A stretch of DNA of 64,000 nucleotides from Mucilaginibacter gossypiicola (GTDB lineage Bacteria > Bacteroidota > Bacteroidia > Sphingobacteriales > Sphingobacteriaceae): NCBI RefSeq assembly GCF_900110105.1, contig NZ_FOCL01000013.1, positions 104,677-168,676 of the forward strand. The letters are read 5' to 3'. The position numbers were made by a program, and so were the translations under genes. How positions within the stretch are numbered: position 1 is the first letter of the stretch; the number at the start of each line of letters is the position of its first letter. The notes below the pieces were generated by a model. It was not told where the DNA came from and did not search any database. It saw only the letters and a program-made list of their open reading frames with translations. Positions 15,788-23,792 of the stretch are shown piece by piece.

Positions 15788-18604
15788 ATGGATCGTCTCA
15801 ATTATATAAATAGCGGAAACGCTGCCTACATATCTTCCCTATACGAACAGTACAAACAGGAACCGGAATCGGTTGATTACGGATGGCAAAAATTCTTTGA
15901 AGGATTTGATTTTGGTAAAGATACCGACGCTGCCGGAGCAATTGCGCCTGCTGCAGTTGGTGAAGCTACTCCTGAACATTTCTTAAAGGAGATCAACGTA
16001 TTAAACATGATAGATGGTTACCGCTCGCGCGGGCACTTGTTTGCAAAAACAAACCCAGTTCGCGAACGCCGCCATTATTACCCAGGCAAGGAGCTTGAAA
16101 CTTTTGGGTTGAGCGAAGCCGACCTTGATACCGTTTTTAACGCTGGTGTTGAAGTTGGTTTAGGCGCTGCCAAATTGCGCGATATCCGCCAGTTGCTTGA
16201 GGATACTTATTGCCGTTCGATAGGTACCGAATATAAATATATCCGTAACCCCATTAAAATAAAATGGTTTGAAGAGCGGATGGAAAGCCATCGCAATACA
16301 CCTTCTTTTACAATTGATGAAAAGAAGGAGATGCTTAACAAACTGAACGAAGCAGTAACTTTCGAAAACTTTTTAGGTACCAAATTCCTTGGTCAAAAAC
16401 GTTTCTCATTGGAAGGTGCCGAAGCCCTGATTCCATCAATGGATTCGGTAATAAAAAAAGGTGCTGATCTGGGTATCGAGGAGTTCATCATCGGTATGGC
16501 ACACCGCGGTCGTTTGAACGTGTTGACCAACATCATGGAGAAAACCTATAAAGAGGTATTCTCTGAGTTTGAAGGTAAAAATTATGACTCTGAATCACCT
16601 TTTGGCGGCGACGTGAAATACCACTTAGGTTTTTCAACCGACGTGCATACCAAAAGCGGCAAAAAAGTTCACCTGAGCCTTTGCCCTAACCCATCGCACC
16701 TGGAGGCTGTTGACCCGGTTGTGGAAGGTATCACCCGTTCAAAAATCGACTTTAAATATGGTGGTGATCATTCAAAAATCGCTCCTATCCTGATCCACGG
16801 CGATGCTTCAATTGCTGGCCAGGGTATAGTATATGAAGTTTTACAAATGGAAAAACTGGATGGTTACCGCACAGGTGGCACCATTCACCTGGTTATCAAC
16901 AACCAGATAGGTTTTACCACCAACTATAAGGATGCCCGTTCAAGTACTTATTGTACAGACGTTGCCAAAACTGTGCTTTCGCCGGTTTTCCACGTAAACG
17001 GTGATGATGTTGAAGCTTTGGCCTATGTAGTAAACCTGGCTATGGAATACAGGCAGGTATTTAATGAGGACGTATTTATCGATATCCTTTGCTACCGCCG
17101 CTATGGCCACAACGAGGCTGACGAACCTAAATTCACCCAGCCGCTGTTGTACAAAGCTATCGATGCACATCCAAACCCGCTTAAAATTTACAACCAGAAA
17201 CTGATTGATGAAGGAAGCATTGATGCTGAATTCTTGAAATCTATAGAAAAAACCTTCAAAGATGAGTTACAGCAAAAGCTTGACGAAGTAAAATCTGAAG
17301 AAAGGTTTACCGATACCATTGCCATGTTTGAAGGTGCCTGGAGCGGATTGCACCTTGCGAGCCATAAAGAACTGGTAAAACCTATTGATACTTCAGTAGC
17401 CGAAGAAACCATATTAGAGATAGGTAATAAGATCACCGTTTTGCCGCCAAACAAAGAGTTCTTCAAGAAAATTGAGAAACTGTTTGAAGACCGCAGCGCC
17501 ATGGTGAACAAAACCAAAGTGTTTGACTGGGCTATGGGCGAATTACTTGCTTACGGTACTTTGTTAAAAGAAGGCTATCCGATAAGGTTAAGCGGTGAGG
17601 ACGTAAAACGTGGTACTTTCTCCCATCGTCATGCGGTATTAACACTGGTTGACTCAGAAGATGAATTTACACCACTTGCTGCTGTTAATCCCGAAGCTAA
17701 ACTGAGCATCTATAACTCTTTATTATCTGAGTATGGTGTTTTAGGTTTTGAATATGGTTATGCCCTTGCAAATCCTAACGCTTTAACCATTTGGGAAGCC
17801 CAGTTTGGTGACTTCTTTAATGGTGCCCAGATCATTGTTGACCAGTACATAGCCAGTGCCGAAACTAAATGGCAGCGTGGTAACGGTTTGGTAATGTTAT
17901 TGCCTCACGGTTATGAAGGCCAGGGTCCGGAGCATTCGTCTGCCCGTGTTGAGCGTTTTATGGAGCTTTGCGCCGATGACAACATCCAGGTTGCTAACTG
18001 TACTACCCCTGCCAACTTCTTCCATATTTTACGCAGGCAAATGCACCGCGATTTCCGCAAGCCATTGATCATCTTTACACCAAAAAGCTTGCTGCGCAGT
18101 CCTAAATGCGTATCGCCAATTGAAGATTTTACAAGCGGCAAGTTCCACGAGTTAATAGACGATACTTACGTTGATCCTAAAAAGGTAAAACGCGTATTGC
18201 TATGTACAGGTAAAGTTTATTACGACCTGCTTGATAAACAACAGGCTGATAACCGTAAGGATGTTGCAATCGTACGTGTAGAACAGCTTTACCCTACTCC
18301 GGTTACTCAAATCCTGAAGATTAAAGCTAAATACGAAAAAGCGGAATTTATCTGGGTTCAGGAAGAGCCTGAAAACATGGGTGCATGGCCTTACATTTGC
18401 CGCAAGTTCCATAACGATAAATTGATTAACCTGAGCGTTATATCAAGGATTGAGGGCAGTAGCACTGCAACCGGTTTTGCTAAACAGCACGCTGCTCAAC
18501 AGTTATACATAGTTTCAAAAGCATTTGAAGCTCCTGCAGGTAAAGCGGTTAAAGAATCGGTTAAAAAAACAACAAAGAAAATGGCTGATGCCGGAGCCGA
18601 TTGA
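15788..18604 (+). CDS. sucA: 2-oxoglutarate dehydrogenase E1 component
   Basis: 938 residues from the ATG at 15788 (MDRLNYINSGNAAYISSLYE). The N-terminal E2-interacting segment (YGWQKFFEGFDF) is followed by the ThDP domain with EFIIGMAHRGRLNVL and the HGDASIAGQG region, then CYRRYGHNEADEP, and the transketolase-like C-terminal part with SHRHAVL and GYEGQGPEHSSAR. This is the thiamine-dependent decarboxylase of the TCA-cycle 2-oxoglutarate dehydrogenase complex. The E2 gene follows at 60 nt and probably shares the transcript. E3 is encoded separately at 53363. The last about 25 residues are Lys-rich (KESVKKTTKK) and likely unstructured. Confidence 0.97.
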   Translation: MDRLNYINSGNAAYISSLYEQYKQEPESVDYGWQKFFEGFDFGKDTDAAGAIAPAAVGEATPEHFLKEINVLNMIDGYRSRGHLFAKTNPVRERRHYYPGKELETFGLSEADLDTVFNAGVEVGLGAAKLRDIRQLLEDTYCRSIGTEYKYIRNPIKIKWFEERMESHRNTPSFTIDEKKEMLNKLNEAVTFENFLGTKFLGQKRFSLEGAEALIPSMDSVIKKGADLGIEEFIIGMAHRGRLNVLTNIMEKTYKEVFSEFEGKNYDSESPFGGDVKYHLGFSTDVHTKSGKKVHLSLCPNPSHLEAVDPVVEGITRSKIDFKYGGDHSKIAPILIHGDASIAGQGIVYEVLQMEKLDGYRTGGTIHLVINNQIGFTTNYKDARSSTYCTDVAKTVLSPVFHVNGDDVEALAYVVNLAMEYRQVFNEDVFIDILCYRRYGHNEADEPKFTQPLLYKAIDAHPNPLKIYNQKLIDEGSIDAEFLKSIEKTFKDELQQKLDEVKSEERFTDTIAMFEGAWSGLHLASHKELVKPIDTSVAEETILEIGNKITVLPPNKEFFKKIEKLFEDRSAMVNKTKVFDWAMGELLAYGTLLKEGYPIRLSGEDVKRGTFSHRHAVLTLVDSEDEFTPLAAVNPEAKLSIYNSLLSEYGVLGFEYGYALANPNALTIWEAQFGDFFNGAQIIVDQYIASAETKWQRGNGLVMLLPHGYEGQGPEHSSARVERFMELCADDNIQVANCTTPANFFHILRRQMHRDFRKPLIIFTPKSLLRSPKCVSPIEDFTSGKFHELIDDTYVDPKKVKRVLLCTGKVYYDLLDKQQADNRKDVAIVRVEQLYPTPVTQILKIKAKYEKAEFIWVQEEPENMGAWPYICRKFHNDKLINLSVISRIEGSSTATGFAKQHAAQQLYIVSKAFEAPAGKAVKESVKKTTKKMADAGAD

Positions 18605-18664
18605 TCCGTCAATTTATATCCATTTATCATCCATTAAAAAATATTAAATCTACAATACTACAAT

Positions 18665-20227
18665 ATGAGCTTAGCGATTAAGGTGCCTACCGTAGGCGAA
18701 TCAATTACTGAAGTAACCCTTTCGAGCTGGAAAAAGAAAGACGGCGACCACGTTGAAATGGACGAGGTTATTGCCGAACTTGAGTCAGACAAGGCTACTT
18801 TTGAGCTTACTGCCGAAAAAGCCGGTACTTTAAAAATCGTTGCCAGTGAAGGCGATGTACTATCAATTGGCGCTGTTGTTGCCAATATTGAAGATGGCGG
18901 CGCTGAAGCTGCTGCTCCTGCTGCACAGCCAGAAGTTGTAGCTAATGCTCCTGCTCCGGCCTCTGTTGCTGCTGCCCCGGCCGCTGCATCAGCATCTGTT
19001 GAAATTAAAGTACCGCCTGTAGGTGAATCTATTACCGAGGTTACTTTATCACGCTGGATCAAGAAAGATGGTGAAGCTGTTGCTATGGATGAAGCCATTG
19101 CCGAGCTGGAATCAGATAAAGCTACTTTTGAACTTACTGCCGAAAAAGCAGGTACATTAAAAACAATTGCTAAAGAAGGCGATGTATTAGCTATTGGTAC
19201 TGTAGTTTGCACTATTGAAGGTGCCGGTGCTTCGCAGCCTGCTGTTACCCCGGTAACTCCGGCTGTAGTTAGTGCTGCCGATGAGTCGCCACGTGGTGGT
19301 GCAGCTGCCGAGAGTGCTAAAACTTATGCATCTGGTACACCATCACCCGCTGCTGCTAAAATATTAGCCGAAAAAGGCGTTGATCCAAAATCAGTATCAG
19401 GTTCAGGTGTTGATGGCCGTATCACTAAAGGTGATGCCCTTGGCGCTCAGGCTCCGGCAGCTAAACCTGTTGCGCCGGCTCCAGCTGCCCAGACTGCCGC
19501 TCCGGTAGCAGCTGCCGCAAACGGTGCCAGGGACGAGAAACGCGAAAAAATGACCTCATTGCGCAAAACCGTTGCTAAGCGTTTAGTATCGGTTAAAAAT
19601 GAAACGGCTATGCTTACCACCTTTAACGAGGTAGATATGCAGCCGATCATGGAATTGCGCGCTAAATACAAAGATAAATTCAAAGAAAAACACAACGTTG
19701 GCTTAGGCTTTATGTCGTTCTTTACCAAAGCTGTTACTGAGGCTTTGAAAGATTGGCCGGCTGTTGGGGCTCGTATTGAAGGTGAAGAGATTGTTTACAG
19801 CAATTTTGCTGATATCTCTATCGCTGTATCTGCTCCTAAAGGTTTGGTTGTTCCGGTTATCCGCAATGCTGATAGCATGAGCCTTGCCGAAATTGAAAAG
19901 GCTATCGTAGTACTTGCCGGTAAAGCCCGCGAAAACAAGCTGACTATCCCTGAAATGACTGGCGGTACATTTACCATTACCAATGGTGGTGTATTTGGTT
20001 CGATGTTATCAACCCCGATCATTAATGCGCCTCAATCGGCCATTTTGGGTATGCACAACATTATAGAGCGCCCTGTTGCAGTAAACGGACAGGTTGTTAT
20101 CCGCCCGATGATGTACCTTGCCCTGTCGTATGACCATCGTATCATTGACGGCCGCGAATCGGTAAGCTTCCTGGTAAGGGTTAAACAATTGCTTGAAGAT
20201 CCTGCAAGGTTGTTGTTAGGTGTATAA
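18665..20227 (+). CDS. odhB: Dihydrolipoyllysine-residue succinyltransferase (E2 of 2-oxoglutarate dehydrogenase), two lipoyl domains
   Basis: 520 residues, about 110 longer than single-lipoyl E2o such as E. coli SucB. There are two lipoyl domains, residues about 3-77 and 112-186, with the lipoylated Lys at 43 and 152 in ESDKATFEL. They share an unbroken block from LESDKATFEL to GTLK, so the extra domain is a recent duplication or kept alike. An Ala/Pro linker follows each. The E3-binding domain is at about 222-260 and the acyltransferase at about 295-520 with His491 and Asp495 in SYDHRIIDG. It accepts succinyl from SucA and passes it to CoA. A terminator follows at 20252. Confidence 0.95.
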   Translation: MSLAIKVPTVGESITEVTLSSWKKKDGDHVEMDEVIAELESDKATFELTAEKAGTLKIVASEGDVLSIGAVVANIEDGGAEAAAPAAQPEVVANAPAPASVAAAPAAASASVEIKVPPVGESITEVTLSRWIKKDGEAVAMDEAIAELESDKATFELTAEKAGTLKTIAKEGDVLAIGTVVCTIEGAGASQPAVTPVTPAVVSAADESPRGGAAAESAKTYASGTPSPAAAKILAEKGVDPKSVSGSGVDGRITKGDALGAQAPAAKPVAPAPAAQTAAPVAAAANGARDEKREKMTSLRKTVAKRLVSVKNETAMLTTFNEVDMQPIMELRAKYKDKFKEKHNVGLGFMSFFTKAVTEALKDWPAVGARIEGEEIVYSNFADISIAVSAPKGLVVPVIRNADSMSLAEIEKAIVVLAGKARENKLTIPEMTGGTFTITNGGVFGSMLSTPIINAPQSAILGMHNIIERPVAVNGQVVIRPMMYLALSYDHRIIDGRESVSFLVRVKQLLEDPARLLLGV

Positions 20228-20251
20228 CCCTGCAAAAACTTTATAAAAGAG

Positions 20252-20284
20252 ATCCCGGTTGGTTTTCCCTTCCGGGATTTTTTT
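20252..20284 (+). terminator. Terminator of sucA-odhB
   Basis: Stem ATCCCGG (20252-20258) and CCGGGAT (20272-20278), loop 13 nt, followed by seven T. It lies 25 nt after the odhB stop. Confidence 0.85.
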
Positions 20285-20365
20285 ATGATTAATATTTTAT
20301 CCGGATATTGGAATCAAACCACAAATGGGAGTAATAACAAGCAGCAGAACTTGTTATACAGGCTT

Positions 20366-20397
20366 AATCTCTGACCTCCAACCTATAATCTCTAATA
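20366..20397. repeat. Short-word intergenic repeat (CTCCAACCT-TAATCTCTAA) overlapping a stop codon
   Basis: Contains CTCCAACCTATAATCTCTAA; the copy at 50632-50656 has CTCCAACCTCTAATCTCTAA. It covers the TAG stop codon of the minus-strand gene ending at 20392. The second copy ends 4 nt before a minus-strand stop codon at 50660. Confidence 0.55.
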
Positions 20398-22032
20398 CGA
20401 ACTCTTCACCACCCTTTTAAGCACCAACAGGTTTTGCCCGTTGAGGCTGTAACCGCTGATGTTGTTTTGATATAGATTTACCAGTTTATCGTAATATAAC
20501 ACCACAACCGGCGATTGTTCCATCATCAGGTTATCCATTTGGCGGTAGATGGCAAATCGTTTTTCATCATCTTTTACCTGGTAGGTTTGTTCAAAAAGTT
20601 CATCAAACTTTTTATTGTTGAAGCCGGTGTAATTGGGGCCGAAGGGGATTTTGTTTTTAGAGTAAAACACCGAAAGGTAGTTTTCGGCATCAGGGTAGTC
20701 TGCAATCCAGGAGCCGTAAAAAAAGTTGATGCCGTTTTTGGAGATCAGCTCACGTAAGCTTGCTCCCTGGGTTATCTCCACATTTGTTTTTATGCCGATA
20801 CGTTCCAGCTGGCCTTGTACATACTCAATTAAACTGCGGTAACCAATAGTTGTAGCCAACGTAATTTCGGGCATGTTTTTGCCATTGGGGTAGCCGGCAT
20901 CACGAAGCAGGCAGCGGGCTTTTTCAGGATCATAAGTATAGCCTTTTACGCCTGTGCCGTTAAAGCCGGGCATGCCTTCGGGCACAAAACCTTCGTATCC
21001 CGGTGTGCCCATGCTGTTGCGCAGGTATTTGATCATCTTTTCGCGGTCGATAGCGTAATTGATGGCTTGCCTGATTTTTAATAGTTTTAAAGGGGATTTT
21101 TTTACGATGGGCAAAGTGGTATCCACCAGCATGCCCAGGTAAATGGTGTTTAGGTATGGTGCGGTATTCAGTACGAACTTTCCTTTATATTTTTGAGTTA
21201 TTTTGCCCGCCTTGGTAAGGATATCATCGCGGTAGCTGCCATCGATATCATTTAAAAAATCGATATTCTTTTTTACAAACTCCAGAAATGAGGTTTGCTT
21301 GTCGGCAATAAAGGTAGAGCGAATAGCATCCAGGTAGGGGAGGCGGTTACCTTTTTCATCTTTCTCCCAGTAATGGTCGTTTTTTAAAAACACCAATACT
21401 TCGCCCTCTTTCCAGTATTTAAACCTGAAGGGGCCGGTGCCTATCGGATGACTCCTGAAATCCTTGCCGTAAAACTCAACCACTTCTTTGGGTACTACAG
21501 AGCAATATTGCGCCGTAAGCAGACTTAGAAATGGCGCGAAGGGCTGCTTTAACCTGACCTGAAAAGTACTGTCATTAGGGGCCATGAAGGCGCTTTTGTC
21601 CTTTACCTTATCGCTGAAGATCCATGAGCCGGATGATGCTACTTTAGGATCGATCAACCGGCCGAAACTGTAAACGAAATCAGATGCAACTGCCCTGCGA
21701 CCTGTACCATTTGCAAAATGAGGGTCGTCATGAAAATAAACATCATTGCGCAGGTGAAAGGTATAAAGCAAACCATCTGCCGATGTTTCCCAGCTTTTGG
21801 CTATGCAGGGGATGGTTTTTAAGCTATCGTTGATTTGTACTAGCCCATTGTAAAGCTGGTTATCCATCCAAATGGTGTAATGGTTACGGCAAAAAGCGGG
21901 ATCAAGCGAAGTAAGACCTTCTTCCAGGTTGATATTAAAAACTGTTTTATGCTGATTAGAAGAGGTATCGGTATGGCAGGAACAAAGCTGAATGGAGTAT
22001 AGTACAAAAAGGTAAGTGATCAGCTTATTCAT
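20392..22032 (-). CDS. ABC transporter substrate-binding lipoprotein, family 5 (oligopeptide/dipeptide type)
   Basis: 546 residues. Lipobox LCSC near residue 19 marks a lipoprotein. The family 5 signature is present early (LDPAFCRNHYTIWMDNQLYNGL and the SWETSADGLLYTFHLRNDVYFHDD block), and the YPNGKNMPEITLAT and INYAIDREK segments are typical of DppA/OppA proteins. It would capture peptides or similar ligands for import. No permease or ATPase genes are next to it, so it is an orphan binding protein here. Its TAG stop lies inside a short intergenic repeat. Confidence 0.88.
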   Translation of the reverse strand: MNKLITYLFVLYSIQLCSCHTDTSSNQHKTVFNINLEEGLTSLDPAFCRNHYTIWMDNQLYNGLVQINDSLKTIPCIAKSWETSADGLLYTFHLRNDVYFHDDPHFANGTGRRAVASDFVYSFGRLIDPKVASSGSWIFSDKVKDKSAFMAPNDSTFQVRLKQPFAPFLSLLTAQYCSVVPKEVVEFYGKDFRSHPIGTGPFRFKYWKEGEVLVFLKNDHYWEKDEKGNRLPYLDAIRSTFIADKQTSFLEFVKKNIDFLNDIDGSYRDDILTKAGKITQKYKGKFVLNTAPYLNTIYLGMLVDTTLPIVKKSPLKLLKIRQAINYAIDREKMIKYLRNSMGTPGYEGFVPEGMPGFNGTGVKGYTYDPEKARCLLRDAGYPNGKNMPEITLATTIGYRSLIEYVQGQLERIGIKTNVEITQGASLRELISKNGINFFYGSWIADYPDAENYLSVFYSKNKIPFGPNYTGFNNKKFDELFEQTYQVKDDEKRFAIYRQMDNLMMEQSPVVVLYYDKLVNLYQNNISGYSLNGQNLLVLKRVVKSSY

Positions 22033-22121
22033 TCATGCTAATATATCAATTATTGAAGTAGCAGGATAATTGAATAGCTGATTATTGCGCAGGGATGATT
22101 GATTACCGGCTATAACTAAAA

Positions 22122-22919
22122 TTAAAACAGGAAAGTAAAACCACTTCCTTTTGATGGTTTTTTCATTTCTTCAAATTTCCCAATTTCCTGGTTGAGTAAA
22201 AAAGCGTATTCGCCGGCCATGAACTCGCGGAATATTTTAATGTTTTCTTGTTCGCGGGTGTCAATTAAAGCTTGAATATAAGCTGCTTTATTTTCACTTC
22301 GTACAATTGCTAAGGGAAGATTGAAATAAGCCTGGATATAATTCATTAATAACCGTGACGTCCGGCCATTGCCATCATAGTACGGATGTATGCTGACAAG
22401 ATTAAAGTGAGCATCAAAGGAGAGATTCAATTGCTCAGAAACAGATAGAGGAGAGTTAATAGACTCGTTCAGTTTTTTTACGAGTTCAGTCGTTAAGCGT
22501 TCTACCTTATCAAAGTTTGGAAAATAAGAGATCCCGGTAGAGACATTGCCTTTTCTAAATGCGCCGGTACTGGAATCTATGGTGCCAAGCATGGTATTGT
22601 ATGCCTTACCCGTGTTTTTCATCACTAACGCGTTGATGTTTTGCAGCAGAGTTACAGATAATGTTTTTTTTTCTTTGGCGTTCGCAATTGTAAAAAGAAG
22701 AGCTGCATGATGATCTGTTACCATCAGGCTTTCCTCTAATGGTTTTCCGTTAGGGGTACGGCCTTCGTTGATCAATACCTGGGCTTCTACCTCTGTCAAT
22801 GTCGATCCTTCTATCCGGGTTGAGTGATGGTCGATAGAGATCAGGTTAAACCGGTCGTGATCTATCACATCGGCTATGCCAAGATCATTATATTTTTCTA
22901 TCAGGTTAAGTATTTCCAT
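22122..22919 (-). CDS. Fic family protein with N-terminal inhibitory motif
   Basis: 265 residues from the ATG at 22919; a longer frame to 22994 would start inside the hairpin downstream of the previous gene. The Fic core motif HPYYDGNGRTSR (His178 to Arg189) has the catalytic His, the D/E-G-N-G-R anion loop and the last Arg; Tyr replaces the usual Phe at motif position 3. STRIEG at residues 33-38 matches the autoinhibitory (S/T)xxxE(G/N) motif at the N-terminus, so this is a class II Fic enzyme. Such proteins usually AMPylate hydroxyl side chains and can be self-restrained. No adjacent antitoxin is needed or seen. Target unknown. Confidence 0.9.
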   Translation of the reverse strand: MEILNLIEKYNDLGIADVIDHDRFNLISIDHHSTRIEGSTLTEVEAQVLINEGRTPNGKPLEESLMVTDHHAALLFTIANAKEKKTLSVTLLQNINALVMKNTGKAYNTMLGTIDSSTGAFRKGNVSTGISYFPNFDKVERLTTELVKKLNESINSPLSVSEQLNLSFDAHFNLVSIHPYYDGNGRTSRLLMNYIQAYFNLPLAIVRSENKAAYIQALIDTREQENIKIFREFMAGEYAFLLNQEIGKFEEMKKPSKGSGFTFLF

Positions 22920-22961
22920 CGTTCCTACAACGCGAAAATACTTATAAGTTTTTATATAGTG

Positions 22962-23000
22962 ATTCAGTTGCCCGAAGCTGATGAACCCGGGCAACTGAAT
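22962..23000 (-). terminator. Hairpin after the GH19 gene
   Basis: A 13-bp perfect stem (22962-22974 and 22988-23000, ATTCAGTTGCCCG and complement), 10 nt after the minus-strand stop at 23010. The T-tract is poor, so it may be a weak terminator or an RNA-stabilising hairpin. Confidence 0.65.
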
Positions 23001-23009
23001 TTAACTTTA

Positions 23010-23603
23010 CTATGCATCACTACCAGTCAATCCTTTATAAAAGTGTTTGGCATATCCTGCTATTAAAACATCCTGGTCGTTACCATTAATGATGCGGCGG
23101 GCATTGATCCAGTCGGCATGTGTGTCGTCAAAATATTTGCCTAAGCCAACACCAGTAAACATGCCTTTGGTCATGCCGTCAATCATGATCTTTGCTGCTA
23201 TATCGGGTTGCAAAGCCAGCTCCGGATGATTGAGGAGATCGACATTCAAATGTTTGCCAAAAGCTTCATAGTTCTCGTACCAGGTTAGTTGTACAAAACC
23301 GCGGCCATAATATAACTGATCGGGCGTAGTATAAGGTACCCGGTGACCGGGGCCTGCACCCATTTTGAACTTTTCGCCATAAGGATGGCCTTTGCCTTTG
23401 CCGTTCTCATTTACCGGCTGCATGGTTCCGGCACATTCATGGTAAACTGTGCCCAGCATATAGGCCACCTTGCGCTGATCGGTAATGCCGGCATCTGCTG
23501 CGGCTTTTAAAATAGTTTCGATGCCATCAATCTGGCTTTGTGAAATGTGACCTTTAAATATGGTGTCACGAATGGTGTCATAAAATTCTTTTGTACCTGG
23601 CAT
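23010..23603 (-). CDS. Glycoside hydrolase family 19-like lysozyme/chitinase
   Basis: 197 residues with no signal peptide. KVAYMLGTVYHECAGTMQPVNE carries the putative catalytic Glu, and YGRGFVQLTWYENYEAFGKH is the GH19/endolysin signature. Small proteins of this type cleave peptidoglycan or chitin and often come from phages, tailocins or contractile injection systems. The lack of a signal peptide fits export by lysis or holin, or a domesticated phage gene, but no other phage gene is visible within the window. It lies upstream of the fic gene on the same strand with a hairpin between them. Confidence 0.78.
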   Translation of the reverse strand: MPGTKEFYDTIRDTIFKGHISQSQIDGIETILKAAADAGITDQRKVAYMLGTVYHECAGTMQPVNENGKGKGHPYGEKFKMGAGPGHRVPYTTPDQLYYGRGFVQLTWYENYEAFGKHLNVDLLNHPELALQPDIAAKIMIDGMTKGMFTGVGLGKYFDDTHADWINARRIINGNDQDVLIAGYAKHFYKGLTGSDA

Positions 23604-23740
23604 AACAGTAAAATTTAGGTTTTATTAATAAAAATTAATTGCTGTAAACGAACGTTTCAGATTAAATAGGTGTAGAAGAGTTGGATAAAGATAGATATTC
23701 GTATTTGGAATATCAACGAGCTAAGGTGCTCGTAATGAGA

Positions 23741-23775
23741 ATTAAAAGCCCTTTATAAGCTAAAGGGCTTTTAAT
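23741..23775 (-). terminator. Terminator of the IPT lipoprotein gene
   Basis: A 14-bp stem (23741-23754 and 23762-23775, ATTAAAAGCCCTTT and complement) lies 18 nt after the minus-strand stop at 23793. The + strand side carries a T run; on the minus strand the 3' arm itself ends TTTTAAT. Confidence 0.7.
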
Positions 23776-23792
23776 TTTTTATGAAAGAAGAA

